From Lunularia cruciata (Eukaryota; Streptophyta; Marchantiopsida; Lunulariales; Lunulariaceae): a DNA stretch of 64,000 nt. Location of the stretch: assembly GCA_948567375.1 (NCBI GenBank), contig OX419759.1:46849493-46913492 (forward strand), written 5' to 3'. Shown here in pieces: positions 1 through 13,632 of this stretch (its first letter is position 1; each line of letters begins with the position of its first letter). The notes beneath the pieces are model-generated. The model saw only the letters and a list, made by a program, of their open reading frames with translations, did no database searches and was not told where the DNA came from. Made by a program: the position numbers and the translations under genes.

Positions 1-305
1 ATAAGTTAAAGTTGTCATAGTTAAGATAGAAGGGAACTTACTTTAGAGGAAGTGGAAAAGATGAGCACCACTATTTTGGATTCTAGTGCGTTGACTTGGT
101 ATTATTTCTAGGTGTTTGGCTTTGAGAAAAAAATCCTTTGGAAAGAAAGAACTCTTGGACCCACAAGCAGTTTTGTTTTGGATTTTTCTATAGTCCAAGG
201 GTAGTCTATGTGAAAGAATCCTTGACTTAATGGTTGGGTCAAGATAAGACCACGTGCTTGGGATAATATTCCCATGAGTATGGATATTCTTTTAGCTTTT
301 TGACT
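1..305 (+). repeat. Element A1, 5' LTR remnant
   Basis: Matches the middle of the family A LTR (compare 46989-47692), starting about 100 bp into it because the window cuts it off. Homology stops near 305, and the next bases match internal sequence of A2 at about 41119. The 3' half of the LTR, the primer binding site and the first internal bases were therefore lost in one deletion. Confidence 0.85.
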
Positions 306-1737
306 TTATTTGACTTTAGAGACATAAGAGAACCAAGAGCCATTTGCATACCCTGTAATTCATTATGACATCTTTGGGCTGATATTGTATATCTTGTATT
401 CATGAGAATATTTGGAGAGATTGTGTGAGATTGATTGCAAACTTTGGAGATTAAGGTGATTTTGGGAAAAATCTCAAGTTTGAGATTTGGACTTGAAATT
501 TCTATACATGATAGGCTAGGTGATCCTTCATTCAACACACTTAAAATTATTGTGAGATCTAGTACATGCACTAAGTTAAAACTTTTGAAGTTGATAGGGT
601 AATTGCCCTTAAAATTGTATGCTCTCTGGAAATTTCTATAGAGTCTACCATTTCATGAGTTTTCAATGAATTACTCTGAAAATTTTCAAGACAATCTAAT
701 ACATACTATTTTACCTTTTGGCCCACGAATTAAAGAGAGGTTGATTTTGTGCAAAAATTTATAAGTTTTTAAAATAAGGGGGTGGTTTTTGGACCAAATC
801 TGAAATATATGTGCTGAATAGAAAGATTTATAGACCAAATGGCTCCATGAAAAGATTTGAAATTTTGTAAGGGAAGACAACCTAGGGTTTTAATCAAGTG
901 TGAAAATTTTCAAAGGATTATGACATACTAATTGAGAGCATTGAGTGATATTGTGAGGAAGGGTCAATTCTGGAGAGTTGAGATCTCATGCATGAGGATT
1001 GTGAGAACAACCAAAAGCATGTTTAAGTGTTTAAACTAATCTAAGGAACATGGAAGGTCACTAAGAGTGAAAGTTGAGGTTAATCAAGGTTTCTCAAGGG
1101 TTTGAGGTGATTGTAGGGGTGGATTTGAGGAAATGAGAATTTAGAATAGAATTTGAAGAGAGTGATGAGATGAAAGACATACACTACTTGGAAGAAAGAA
1201 TGAGTCTAAGTGCTTTTTATGTGGAGAGAGGGGACATAAGGCAAGTTCATTCATATCCATTGACCTTTGAAAGCAAGAGATTGAAAGAAAAGAGAAGTTT
1301 ACTTGACTTGGGTTTGCATGTTGGACCTTTTTCACCAAGATTGGGAGGGAGAAGATCTAAGACCAAGGAGTTGTGTGGGGTTTTTGGAGTGGAATGACTT
1401 CCAAAAGGACATGAGTGTAGTGCAGTAACAACACTTTTGGAGACTTTGGTAAAGGATCTTAGAGAGAGTCTTAGTAAGCTACACAAATTCTACCACTTCC
1501 ATCAATTAGTTCTCAAGATAAGTGACGGAGATAATCTTTCAACTTATGGATAAATTATCCATGAGTGTTCAATTAATATGCACTCTAGCATTAATGTTTC
1601 TTTAGAAATCTTGGAGCAACCTAAACCTTTGTTCGCTAGGAAGGATTATTATCAAATGGTGTTAGTAATATACATAAAGAATGAGAGAAAAGAAAAGAAA
1701 AGATTGAGAGAAAGGAGAAAGATAGTGAGTGGCTAAA
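306..1737 (+). pseudogene. Element A1 leader with broken zinc-knuckle ORF
   Basis: Collinear with the A2 leader (41119-42554). The part at 1050-1521 corresponds to the A2 upstream zinc-knuckle ORF (41847-42320): the ATG at 1050 is kept but the frame is interrupted by stops and small indels. A stretch encoding a CCHC-like knuckle survives near 1210-1260. No functional product is expected. Confidence 0.75.
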
Positions 1738-2488
1738 TTGGCAAAACTTATTATTTCTTTGGCAAGGATGGAGAAGATGTGGAGGCCTTTGTGAGAGACT
1801 TCAAGAGAGCTTGCATAGGAAACAATGAGAGGAGGAAGAATGAGTGGATTTCATTTTGACCAGATTTTTTTGAGGATGCAACACTTACATGGTACGAGTC
1901 AGAATACCAAAAGAGAGAGAGGAGAGATGGGTAAAAAGAGTCTTGAGAGAGTTTGACTTCAACACTCATTGAGAAGTTTTTTTCAAATGAGAACTATGAA
2001 AGATTGATGAGTGATGTAATCTACTTAAACAAGGAGATGGAGGAAAAGTGAGAGTCTATGTAGAAAGAGTGGAAAAGTTAGAGTCCAGATTTGCATAATG
2101 TTCACCAAGAATTTTATGGGAAGTTTGAGACCACAGATTAGAAGTAAGATGAGACATGAGAAATCTTCTTCCAAGGTTGAAGCTATCAAGATTACAATCC
2201 ATATGAAGGAGAGTTTGGAAGGAGATGAGAGTGACTTGGTGGTGTAAGAAGTTGCACATCCTCCTCAAGGCTACAAGTATATTGGAACTTCTAATACTTT
2301 CATGGCAAGGGTTGCACCATAAGTAGTAGTTGCTTTGGTTTTTGCACCTCTACGGAAAGATCCAGTTCAAACCATCATAGAATAACTTGCAGATCTCAAG
2401 ATCAATATAGTGCAACTATGGGAGAAGAGAGGTGGATCAGAATGTGGGGAGAGGGCCTAGGAGTTATATAAACTATCCATATAGAGGG
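1738..2488 (+). pseudogene. Element A1 gag, N-terminal part, interrupted by C1
   Basis: Homologous to A2 gag (42555-43493). The A2 start ATG is TTG here (1738-1740), and several stops and frameshifts follow, including a deletion of about 70 bp near 2095 relative to A2. At 2488 the frame is cut by insertion of C1; the last codons of gag, including the zinc knuckle, resume at 6241. The flanking GAGGG at 2484-2488 and 6236-6240 is the C1 target duplication. Confidence 0.85.
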
Positions 2489-5400
2489 TGTGACAACCCG
2501 GCAAATATCACTTTCGCGGTAATCGGGTAAATAAAGTTTGTTCTCGTAGAGATACGATTCAGAATTGGTCAAATACAAAGTCAAACAGTAACTTGTAGTT
2601 CTTCTTGATTGCTTTTTTGATCTCTTAGGTAGAAACTACACCAAGAAGAGAGTAACAAGCTCACAATCTTGATAACTTGTCACGAATACACACACACATA
2701 ATCACAACATAGCAAATTCTGTCCAAACAACTCTAGATTGTGATGATTCAGATTCTCCCGAAGACGGCACTTCACTACAAAGAACAATTTCACCTCAGAA
2801 TTGTGTTCCACCTCTCCACTGAAGGCACAACTTCCTCAATCAAAATTGCTTCACATCAACTTTGTGCTGCACTCACAAATGCAGAATACTACCAACACTA
2901 CAATTCTTCTCAGACCTGTCAAGGCATTGCTCCAATGCACTTCACTCAGGGTCAAATACACAGAATGAAGATCAAGGCTGTAGAATCCAACATTCACAGA
3001 CATACTGACTTGCACTTTGGAATTCTCCACACACTCACAAACACAGAATTGACAATCGGAATTAAGCTCAAGCGACGAGCACTGAAAATACCACTTTGCT
3101 TTATTTATCTTCAGAAATTTGAATACTGAACAACATAGTACTGAGAATGCTCCCCTTAAATACTGAAGCAAATGGCAGTCCTTCCTACCTATGCACCACT
3201 TCCTAACATCTTTTCCTACCTGCAGATCCAAACTTACAATCCATCTCTTCATATCTGCCTCTTCCTATCTCAAAATTGTTACTTACCCCGATCCAATGTC
3301 TACCTCATCATTGGCTTCCAAACCCAATGATCTTCCTACTATTTCTTCTTCTTTGGGTATATCTACAACTACTACTTCCTTCACTAGTTCTACTTCTTCT
3401 ACACTAGGAACAACAATTGAGCTTAGGGTTACTCCATCTACTTCTTTATCTCCTGACCCACTCTTCTCTAATGTGTCAAATAACAAGTTCGATGACACTT
3501 GAATTCCTACTTCTACGACATTGAACTTCCTCTCCGCTGTTAGACTATTCCTAATTTTCTCTCACTCCGATTTGAATAAATCTAATCTGAGACTAACATT
3601 GTCTTCTACTTCTAACATCTTCCTATCTACACGCTCCCTCAATCGGATCAGCAACGTGTTCATATCCACATCTTTGGCTTTTCTCTTCCAAGTTTCTTGC
3701 ACAACAACTTCAACTCATGTAGATGGGATTCTTCCAATCTCCCTTCAGCCTTTGTGCTTAAGATTGCTCTCAACTTCCCTACAACTTCTCCTATTGATTC
3801 CGACTCATATCCTTGAGAGCGCTCTACCTTCAACTCTTAACGATACATCTTCAACTCGTCTTCATACTCCATAGCAAGCATCTTCTTCTCCTCCGCATAC
3901 TGTGTACTCTGTAACTCAGCACTTTGGACCAGCTCTCGCAATCGTCCTTCTTCTTCATGCCTGGCTGTTAACTCTCTCTGCCATGCTTGATCCTTCCCTG
4001 TTGCACTCTTCTTCAAGCTATCCAACTCCTGCTCCATTATTGCTGCCGTTGCCTTCAAATGAATATTCTCGATGCGCACATCACTCACTTCCTCCTTCAT
4101 TTTGCTCAGCCACATTGCCTGCTCCTTCAATTCTCCGGCTTGCCTCTGTAGTTCTTTCTCTTTTGACTCGCAGCTCTCTTGTAACATCTTGAAAGTCTTC
4201 TTCTTCAAGACTTCATCCCTCCGAAGTTCTTCAATTTCTTCATTTCTTCAGACTTGTTGCTCCCGCAACCCCTTCACTTCACTCAACAGATGCTTCACCA
4301 CATGCAACTCATTCATCCCCTTCCTATGATCTTGGGGAATTACATTCCAATGCTCCTTTAATAGCTCCAGCAACGGGGTGACCACTTTTGTCAGATATAG
4401 TATCCGACCAAAGCTATCTTTATCTTTATCACCGTCTTTGTCTTCAATCTTCAGCTCCTTTTTTGGCTCCTTCATCCAAAGTCGTGATCTTTGTATCTTC
4501 AAAGACACCGCATCTGAACTTTCTTCTTCTTTACCGATTGAACTCGGCCCCGCATGATACTCCTCCTTTTCCTCTGGTCTCTGCTTATTCACCACCATGG
4601 CTATGCAATGACTTGTTGTTTTGGGTACTCTGTCAATCATCGCATGACAAGCTTCACTGACCACCACTGATTGCTGAACCTCAAGTTCCTCCTCACTATC
4701 ACTTCCAGACTCCTCACTTTTTAAGGTGAGTTCATCTTCTTTGGATTCCTCCTCTTGCGACTCGGTTTCTTCTTCAGACTTTGATTCCAATGATGCTTCT
4801 CTCACCATCTTCTTATTTTGCACAACCAGTCTTTGAGTCTTCCTTTGAGCGGGAGGTGACTTTGCTTCTATGGGTTTACTGCGCTTCTTTGTCTTCGGAC
4901 TTGTGACTTCTTCTATCTTCCATTGTCCTGTCTTCAATAAATGGTCATCATTGGCTTGCAGGTGTATCATATATTGTCGCTCTTCTTTGTCCGCTTCCAA
5001 TCTTAAGTCAGGATGGAAATGGGACACCATGTGATGCCGCTCCTCTAATGTCAACAAGTTCAACCCAAAGTAGAAATGTGCTGCAAATGGTGCAAAATAA
5101 TGAGGAGGAGAACCTGTTCGCCAATTGATCACCATCTGCCTCGTTCGATGGGGAAAACACTTCGCCCAATTCACCTTGACCCCTGCAAACATCTGGTGGA
5201 AGAAGACCGCTTGCTGCATGTTCACATGCATCGTTCGTTCTGGCTTGAACATGGCCATCATTGCCCCCACAATACTTCTCCTAATTGGATCCCGATAGGA
5301 CTCCACCTTGTAGCCATTCGTGGTTCTCGGAGCAAAGAATGAGTTTCAAATTTCCGCCATCTCTTCTGCAGCATCACACTTCTGATAGAAGGTGATCCCC

Positions 5401-6235
5401 ATCGGCTCTCCTACTTCCTTCCCCAATACTAACCTCCAATCCGACTCAGTCCATTGAGCCCAATTTCCTCTCTTCCCTTCAACTTTGGGACCCTCCTCAC
5501 AATTACTGGCATCTATTTTTGCCATCACTCTTGGGAAACTGAAATTCCAATTCCAAGCTAAAAATGTAATAGAAAGTCTATTCAAGACTTTGATTCTGGC
5601 TACTACATCTAACCTACAAATTGTGAAACTCCGCACCGCCAGCGCATTTGTGACCTTCTTTGCCATGATCTGCTCTCACGTTCTAGGACACTAAAAGACA
5701 ATGCCCTCTCCTAGATGAGACACTCTAACCCCTTCTGGATTTCATAAAATTTCACTCTCAATTGGCTTTCGAACACGCATTGATGCAAGACTACTACTCA
5801 AAGGAATTGGAAATTTACTTGGCATATTCAACTTGTCCTTGCGCAATCACAATCTTATATTACCCCAAATTGTAGTCATTCTTCAGTCAATTTCAAATTT
5901 GACCTCCCCTCTTTTGCATGTTGATGTCCGGTCACTGTCAAGACATGCTTCTTCTGCCTCCGCTGTTTCTTGAAGTGTACTTTCTTGCCACGTACTGAGG
6001 TTGTTAGATGGTGTTTGTATCACCTGCGCCTTCCGACCCAAAGACCGTGCTCTTTGGAATTTTGTCTCTTGTACCCTTCTTTTGAGTACCTCCATCATCG
6101 GATCCGATATTGCCTTCTTTGGATGTCCTCCAAAGTCACTTCTATCCATTCTTCTTTTGCAATTCGGCATTCCGTGCTTACTTCTTCCCTTAAACACTAA
6201 TAAATAGAGAAAAACAAAAAAATGTGGGCACCACA
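2489..6235 (-). mobile_element. Element C1, full-length 3.75-kb unit
   Basis: The unit begins TGTGACAACCCGG and ends GGGCACCACA as read on the plus strand. It is flanked by perfect 5-bp duplications GAGGG (2484-2488, 6236-6240) and interrupts A1 gag. On the minus strand it has the TG...CA ends of an integrase-inserted element. The two ends are not direct repeats of each other, so no LTR pair lies inside. It contains a TATA-like tract near 5850-5862 (minus strand) and one long degenerate frame (3283-5666). It is either a giant solo LTR carrying an ORF or another integrase-mobilised unit. Confidence 0.85.
3283..5666 (-). pseudogene. C1 coiled-coil protein, inactivated by point stops
   Basis: The frame opens at ATG 5666 (MAKKV..., shared with C7 at 60897) and stays in one phase down to 3837 across only three stops (5346, 4248, 3837). 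Each is a sense codon in C7: CAA, CGA and GAA. The N-terminal ~230 residues contain FLAWNWNFSFP, WTESDWRLVLGKEVG and SPPHYFAPFAAHFYFGLNLL. An acidic and lysine-rich linker follows, then a heptad-rich coiled coil. The C-terminal tail (3283-3498, shifted frame) ends near DEVDIGSG. I recognise no family with confidence; the QAVFFH...NWAKCF layout only loosely recalls plant transposon-protein domains. Confidence 0.7.
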
Positions 6236-6240
6236 GAGGG

Positions 6241-9200
6241 GTCTAACCAACCAACCAACAATTTCAACGATAGAAATTGTTGCAATTGTGGAGGAAGTGG
6301 TCACATCCAAAAGAATTGCCCAAATTCCACTTACCATGGATGAAAGGGTTATGGGGGAGCCAATAGAGAGCAAGAAGGAGGGAGTGAAACCCAAATGGCT
6401 CCTAATCCAAAAAAAAGTAAGGAGATAACATTGACAGATGTGGTTGGAATAAGTATGAGAAGAGGGAGTGCTCAAACTCCAAAGGTCGTAATTTGGATGT
6501 TTTGGCACAAGAGAAGAAGAGAGCTCATTTTGCAGAGGATGTGCACTCTTCTCAAGGATTTACTCATGGTAAAGATACTCCTATACCTATTAGGAGCACT
6601 TGCACTAGCACCTCAACACCATCAACAACAAAGACTCCATAGAAGAAGTTGAGGATGGAGGACTTCTTGATCTCAAAGCAACAATGGAGTGATAATGTGT
6701 TGGAAGATGTTGGTAGTCACAAGGTTCACATCATAGCAAGCCAACTGATTGCTTTGAATGCTATCTTGAGAAAGGAGCTTACAGGTGGTTTGAGCTTTAC
6801 AAGAAGCAAGAGGAAGAAGAAAGCAAAAGAGAAAGCTCAAGTATCAATGGGGGTGGTGGATGTCAAACCAACACCATGGGATGCTTTTGAATATTCTTCC
6901 AAGATTAATGTGAAAGTAAATGGTCATAACATCAAGGATGCACTTGTTGATGGAGGATATGCAATGAATGCCATGTCAAAGAGATTGATGAAGAAGTTCA
7001 TTATGGTACCCTTTGCACTTTAAACATTTATGGTGAGCATGGCAAATAAGCAACAAGTTCAATCAATAAGGGTGATAGATAAGGTGGTAGTTTCAGTTAT
7101 GGGAATTCAAAATCTCATGACTTTTCAAGTCTTGAAGGATTTAAGCTACAATTTACTTCTTGCAAGGTCATGGTTCAAAGCAGCACAAACAATTGATCGA
7201 TGGCACAAAGGGTACTTGAGGATTGGGCACTCAAACCGTAGAGTTACAATTCTTGTCACTAATACCACTAATACTTCACATTCAGATACACCATCTTCTA
7301 ATTATTGAGAATCATATTCAAAAGAAGGAGCCTCAAGTGTGGACAAAAGCATGGAGGAAGAGACTTCCATGGAGGAGGATGAATCTGAATCTGATTCAAA
7401 TGTGTATTCCTTGTGCGCTATGGATTTTGCACTATTGCAAGACGTTTTGAAGGACCTAGATAAATCACCATTTACACTTAAGGAGATAGAGAAGAATTTA
7501 TCTACCCTAAAGTATGGTCCAAATGCTACCAAGGAAGAGAAGGTAAAATTTTAGGAGATTTTTTGCAAATTCATCCATATGTTTGCTTTCAATTACAAGG
7601 ATCTAAAGGAAGTCACCGTGGAGGAGCACAAGATTGAGGTGGAGTCACATGCAAGACCAATCTACCAAAAGCAACATTGCATTAGTCCACCAATATCTTT
7701 GGTTGTGAAAGAAGAGATTGATAAGCTCAAGGAGACTCAATTTATCTTTGAGGTGGAGAATTCATAATGGATGTCTCTCAATGGATTGTGAAAAAACAGA
7801 ATGGCAAGCTTTGGGTATATATATATGAAACCAAAAAGCTCAATGTTGGTACTAAGAAGGACCATTTAATGATGAGATCTTGGAGGAGGTTGCAAGTCAT
7901 GAGAGGTATAGTTTTGGAGATGGTTGTAATGGGTATAAATAAATCAAGAGCATCAACAACTTACCACATTCACAACACCTTTGGGGACTTATGCTTTCAA
8001 GATAATGCCTTTTGGGCTTTGCAATACTTGAGCCACATTCCAATGGTTCATGAACAAGGTGTTTGAATCTTTCATTGGGAGATTTATGAGAAACTTCATA
8101 AATGACTTTGGTGTCTATGGGAGCAAGGAGAAGCACTTTGAGCACTTGATCAAGGTCTTGCAAAGCTTGGATGAAGCAAATGCATCACTCAACCCAAAGA
8201 ATTGCATTTTTTGTTTTGAAGAAGGTCTACCTTTGGGGCACATCATCTCCAAGGATAGAAGAGTAGTTGAGTTTAAGAAGGTGAGGAAATCTCAGACCTT
8301 TTATTCCCTTCAAGCTTGGAAAAGTTACTCCAATTCTTGGGAATGGTAGAGAACTATAGGAGGTTCATCTTCTCATTTTCCAACAAAGATTATGCATTGA
8401 TCATCTACATGGAGAAGGGTGTAGAGTACATAGTGATTTTGGAAGAGAAAGATGCTCTCAAAGCTTTTGAGAAGCTCAAGCAATCCCTTGTTGTAGCTCC
8501 AATTCTTTCTAAATCTGATTGGAGTAAGCCTTTCATCCTCTACACTCATGCTTCTAATGAAGTCATAGGATGCACTCTGAGTCAATTAGACCAAGATGGT
8601 CATGGTCATCCAATAAACACTACTTGATTGGAGGAAAATCTACCATTGTCACAAATCAAAAGGCTTTGAAGTATATCTTCACAAGCCTAATGTGGAAGGG
8701 AGGCTAGCAAAGTGGATGAAACTTTTGTTTGAGTATGACTACACCATTGAGAATAGGCCAGGGAAGAAACATGCAAATATTGATTTGTTATCTAGGGCCT
8801 ATGATCAAGATGGAGATGAGACAATGGATGATTCCTTCCCGGATGAAGAGCTCATGACAATCTCAATCTCTTGCTAAAGCCAAGTGGAAGTTTTTTTGCG
8901 AGTCACTTGGGAGATTCCAATAGAGTACAAGGAGATTGTGGACTTTGTTACATGAGGTAACTTTCCAAAAGGGATGCATGCTAGGGAGAAGAAGGCCCTT
9001 GCAGCAAGATTTAGATGTTATACAATGGTGGAGGATATTTTTTTTCACCAAGGAGCAGATGGTCTACTTTGAATACTAATGTGTAAGGAGGAGTCTATCT
9101 TACTCATAAAGGCATTTCATGAAGGTTTAGTGTGTGGAAGACACTTTGCAGAAAAGGTGTCTACTTTCAAGATTCTAGATGTAGGTTACCATTGGAAGGG

Positions 9201-10162
9201 GATTTTCAAGGATTGTCTTGATTATTGCAAAACTTATCATGTTTGTCAAGCTTTTGCTAGAAATTCTATTTACACTCCACCACTAGACTATTGCCGAGAC
9301 CTTTTGAGAAGTGAGGAATTGATTTTGTAGGTCTTCTAAATAGGACCCCAAGGAACAATTAGGACATTGGGATAGTTATTGATAATCTTACCAAGTGGGT
9401 TGAGGCTAGACCATTGTGGGGCAAAAAATGAAGATCAAGTTGGGAGATTTCTTTATGAATGCATTATCACTAAGTTTGGGTACCCTTTGGAGTTGATTTC
9501 TGATATAGGAGGAAATTTTACAAGAAGTATTACTATAGCCATGCTAAGACGTTTCTCTATCACACATAGATCAATTATATCATATAAGCCAAACTCCAAT
9601 GGCTTGGCATAGAGAACCAATCAGACCTTGTGCATGATGTTGGCAAAGATGCTAAAATAGAAGGAGGAAACATCATTGGGACAAGAGAATTCGTGTAGTT
9701 TTGTGAGAAAATAGGAAAACCTTGAAAAATTCCACTCAATATTCTCCATTTCAATTGGTACATGGTATTGAGTCTAGCTTACATATTCACTTTGATCTTC
9801 CTACCTTCCAAATCATTCAAAGCAGATTGAACAAAGTGCAAGAAGGTGATATATAGAAGTCAACTAAGGACCAACTCATGGAATTAGAAGAGGCAAGAGT
9901 AGTTGCTATGGTTCAAGTAGAGCAAACCCAAAGGAAACAAAAGGAGAGCTATGACAAGAGGCAAGGCAAGAAGAAGGTAGAGACTTTCAAAGAAGGTGAT
10001 TGGATAATGTTTCTTGATTCCATTCGATTCAAAAGAGTGCAAAGGAAATTTTTGCCTAAGTACTTTGGACCTTTCATAATAGAGAAGGTGTGAAGCAATT
10101 ACACTTATGATCTCAAGGTGTCTTGAGGAAGACACTTTGATAGGATTAACCATGATAAGTTG
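6241..10162 (+). pseudogene. Element A1 gag end and pol (PR-RT-RH-IN), decayed
   Basis: Continues gag after C1 (knuckle near 6260-6320) and runs without a gag stop: the codon aligned with the A2 gag TAA is CAA here. Then protease-like VDGGYAMN (~6945), RT, RNase H with GKKHANIDLLSR (~8765) and integrase (~9080-9650, with DIGGNFT and YKPNSNGLA). A C-terminal tail reaches 10162. Unlike A2, this copy still contains the RT segment between about 7665 and 8085, though mutated (PFGLC recognisable as a decayed tract near 8000-8030). Many stops and small deletions make it nonfunctional. Confidence 0.85.
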
Positions 10163-10231
10163 AAGATGTATAATAGAAGGTAGAGAGACCTTCACTATGA
10201 AGACAAAGTGAAATTTTAGTCCGGGGGTAAA

Positions 10232-10915
10232 TGTAACATCCATTTATGCATGTATGTGCTATTAAGATATTAAGTTTGGCATTATAAGTACTTGAGAGAT
10301 ATTATTTATATAGAGATTAAATGCTTTTACATTAGTTATTATTATCTAAAGTTAGTCATAGCTACAATAGAGGGGACCTTACTTTAGAGGAAGTGGAAAA
10401 GATGAGCACCACTATTTTGGATTCTAGTGTGTTGACTTGGTATTATTCTTGGGTGTTTGGCTTTCAAGAAAGGGTTGAAAACTCTTGGACCCACAAGCCT
10501 TTTTGTTTTGGATTCTTCTATAGTCTAAGGATAGCCCATGGGAAGGAATCCTTGAATTAGTAGTTGGTTCAAGATAAGACCACATGCTCAAAAGAATATT
10601 CCCATGAGTATAGATATTTCTTTAGCCTTTTGACTTTATTTGACTCTTAGCCTAGTAACTTGAGTTACTCTTGTAATTAATAACTTTGGTGTATAACTAT
10701 TTCATAAGTATATAAACTAGGGGTGAAGAGATACTCATCATCCTTTCATTTGTAGCTATCTCTCTCTCATTTTCTCTAGTGAGCAAAGGTTTGAGACTTG
10801 GAGTGTTAGCCTTGGAGGATTATGATGGAGTTGGGGTTCTTTACCTTCTTAGTCCATAGTGCACTACCATAATAGGCATCAAAAGTTCAACCTAAGTGAG
10901 CGACAGGCCGGCTCA
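10232..10915 (+). repeat. Element A1 3' LTR
   Basis: Starts TGTAACATCC directly after a purine-rich tract (CCGGGGGTAAA, 10221-10231) and ends GCCGGCTCA, as in the other family A LTRs. It contains a TATA-like AGTATATAAAC near 10707. Length 684 bp compared with 704 for A2. It is clearly diverged from the A2 LTR, consistent with an older insertion. Confidence 0.9.
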
Positions 10916-11570
10916 CTGTCCAAGGTAAGATAGTATAATGCCTCATTTTTCTCTTCTCAAAAGGAGCAAGAGAAGAAGTAGAGCATGGGAAGCTTGAGTT
11001 AGGAATGCTTCAGATGGAGAAAGAGATGCAGCTCAATTACACAGATCAATTGCAAGTCAAGGACAAAGAAGTAGAGAGTCTTTTCCACAAGATAAACATT
11101 ACCAAAATCAGACTTGCTGCATTTAACATTCAAATGATTAAGTATGGGAATGGGGTAGCCTTGCAGCCAAAGGCTCAAGCAAAGTAGCTCCAAGTGGCAA
11201 AGATGAAGGAGGAGGAAAGGGACCAAATGCAAACGGCATTGCAAGAGGACTTTCCAAGTGATGTTGCTAGCACCTAGAAGAATCAAACAAGCAAAGCATT
11301 CTACAAATAAAGGAAGTTTGGGGCTAGTTTGCAAAATTGCTTAAGGGAGAAGCATAAGAGAGAGCACTAAAAGCTAAGATCCACAAATTGAAGTTGCAAG
11401 TGCAAAGACTAGAAGGGAAGCATACAAAGAAGATGACCAACTTGATCTTTGGCTGAAAGAGCACTTAGATAGGAAATTCACAAGGTTACAAGGTACACAA
11501 CTCCTATTTGTTGAAGATTATAGACTACAAGGAGCGCATCGAGGAAGTTCTTTGGCAACTTAAGGGTAAG
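10916..11570 (+). pseudogene. Coiled-coil coding remnant (family D)
   Basis: A plus-strand frame from about 10984 to 11270 has charged, heptad-like composition (MEKEMQLNYTDQLQVKDKEV) with one stop at 11185 and no start I can defend. It resembles the coiled-coil parts of the C proteins and of the 48-49 kb region in style, but I could not align it. No domain recognised; probably the 3' part of a decayed transposon gene. Confidence 0.35.
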
Positions 11571-13516
11571 TGTCCTCTTCAAAAAAATTTATTGGACCAA
11601 AGATGATCCACTTGGTGGAAGGAGGAATAATCATGCTAGAGTAGTATGTGCTTATCATTCATAAGAAATTTCCTCAAGTGTTTGTACATGGAACTTAGCA
11701 CTACTTGTAAAACACTTCAAACTTTACTGAGAAGAAGTTCCTTGTAAAACTTGTAAAATAGGAAAGAAGTTAAAGTACTTTGGCCTTATAAGTAGTTTTA
11801 TAGGAGTAGTTTTGCCTTTGGGGTTTATGGTACCTTCTTTGGCAAAGTACCACTTCAAAGGAGTAACTTCAAGGTGAATTGATGATTCAATGCTAACTTT
11901 GGGGAAGAACTAACACCTTCCCTTGCACTTGTCAGAAGCTTGATTAGGAAGTTATGATAAGATAAGATAATGTAATGATTAAGATCTTAATTTTTGGTGA
12001 TGGTGTAGTTAGGATGAACAAGGAACCCATTTAGCCATCAAAGACCCTTCGGGCTGAAGAAGTGTAGTAGGAGGAAATTGTAATTAAAGCTTTGGCATGA
12101 TAATCTTACAGTCCACTTTTCTATGAAACTTCATATATAAACCAAAGTCCAATCTGATTAATCAATATGCACATAGTTCCCTAACAATGAATGGCCTTGC
12201 ACAAGTAGTAGTGTGAATCATACAACATGAGCTCAAGTGTTTGGATCCCAAGGAGAGGGTTGGAAAATGGTTTGAAGGTGTAGAGTGGCCCAACAATGGA
12301 TCTGATCAATACTAAGTGCTACAAGTAACACCTAATCAAAATTTAGGGACATTCACTGCCAAAAAGACTCCTCCAATAGCATGCTATCTTCAAGGGAAAA
12401 GTGAACCATCATCTTCAGGGTAACTTTGGTAACACTAGTTATGAGGGTAATTTTGGACTATTCTCTTTTTATAGAGCACCATGGTAGGTGCCTCTACCCT
12501 CTTTTGGGAGTGGTTCATGCCCAAGAGCTTTGATAGGAAACAATAAACAAACTATAGTTTGTGACATATTCTCTTACTTTTAGTCATTTGTTACCTAAAT
12601 CTTTGTGGGATCAACTCATTCTTATTGGTTATACTATTAGTATGTCAATACTAGGGGAAAAGAGAAACTTCTAATCTACTATTATAATACACATTCTCAT
12701 GGTTTGCTAGGTCATCATGGTCTGCTAGATCATCATTTCTACTTCACCAAAGATACATATTTTAGGTAGTCGTCACCCTAGCCTCACTACCAAATCATAT
12801 AGGAGTACCAATTTTTCAAATATCAAGGATCCCAAAAAAACATGGCACACAAATAGGAAGTAGAGAATGAAGTAGATCCAATCACAAGAAGTCCAAAAAA
12901 TTCCACATAGACTAATTCTACCACCATTTGCATTTTGACATAATTGGAATATATATCTACTCCTACCCTACTATGATCACCAAGGATGGTTGTGAAAACC
13001 CAATGTTGATGTAACAATAGTGTTAATGGTAAGAATAGGTTGTTCCCTCAAGGATAGTGGTTGGATATGACTAGAAAGGAAGGTAAAGTATCACAATGTC
13101 ACTATTTTTCTATTGTTTCTTGTTTGACTTCTTGGGCAGAAACCACTTCCATAAGAGGGTAGAGGTACACATTGTGGCACCCTATAGAAAGAGAAATTAT
13201 TTACCACTCTAATGAAATATCTAATCTAACAAGTCTTGGATAAAAGGTGGTTCACTTCATCTTGAAGATCTCTTCCCCTTGAAGAACCTCTTTTACTCCA
13301 ACGGCTAGTTCCTTACCATGGGGTTATTTATCCTTGAAGGGTTTTTACCTTAAAGGTCAGGTTTTAGGCCAAAGGTTCTTTCATCCTGATACCATCACTA
13401 AGTATGTTTATCTCATCCCAAAAGACATAATCCCAAAGGAACCCAAAATTTATTATCTATTTAGCTTTTCTATTCTGTGGTAATTTCAATGCTCCATTGT
13501 TCCCAGAACCTTTCAT
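11571..13516. other. Unassigned AT-rich sequence
   Basis: No supported gene. A TATA-like ATATATAAACC near 12131, downstream of a stretch rich in TTGGCAAAG / CTTTGG motifs, could belong to an unrecognised LTR, but I see no partner repeat in the window. An imperfect duplication (TCATCATGGTCTGCTAG-type) lies near 12700-12735. Confidence 0.4.
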
Positions 13517-13632
13517 CACATTGACTTGCACATTCAGAATGTAAAGGGTGACTTCCTTGACAATGTGCAATCCTCACATTGACTTGCAGTTTCAGAATGT
13601 CAAGAGTAACTTCCTTGATAATGTGCAAATTT
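13517..13632. repeat. 58-bp tandem duplication
   Basis: Two adjacent copies of a 58-bp unit (13517-13574 and from 13575) starting CACATTGACTTGCA and containing TTCAGAATGT and CTTCCTTGA. They are about 90 percent alike by eye. A shorter diverged echo (ACTGAATGTCAAAGGAGATTCCTTGA) follows near 13660. Confidence 0.8.

Noticed and set aside
2670-2700. Short CA/GT runs (about 2688 and 63820)
   Set aside because: Only five or six repeat units inside the C 3' region; too short to call microsatellites of note.
2489-6235. C1 interpreted as a host gene
   Set aside because: Defined TG...CA ends, a perfect 5-bp duplication, interruption of A1 gag and many sister copies show it is a mobile unit.
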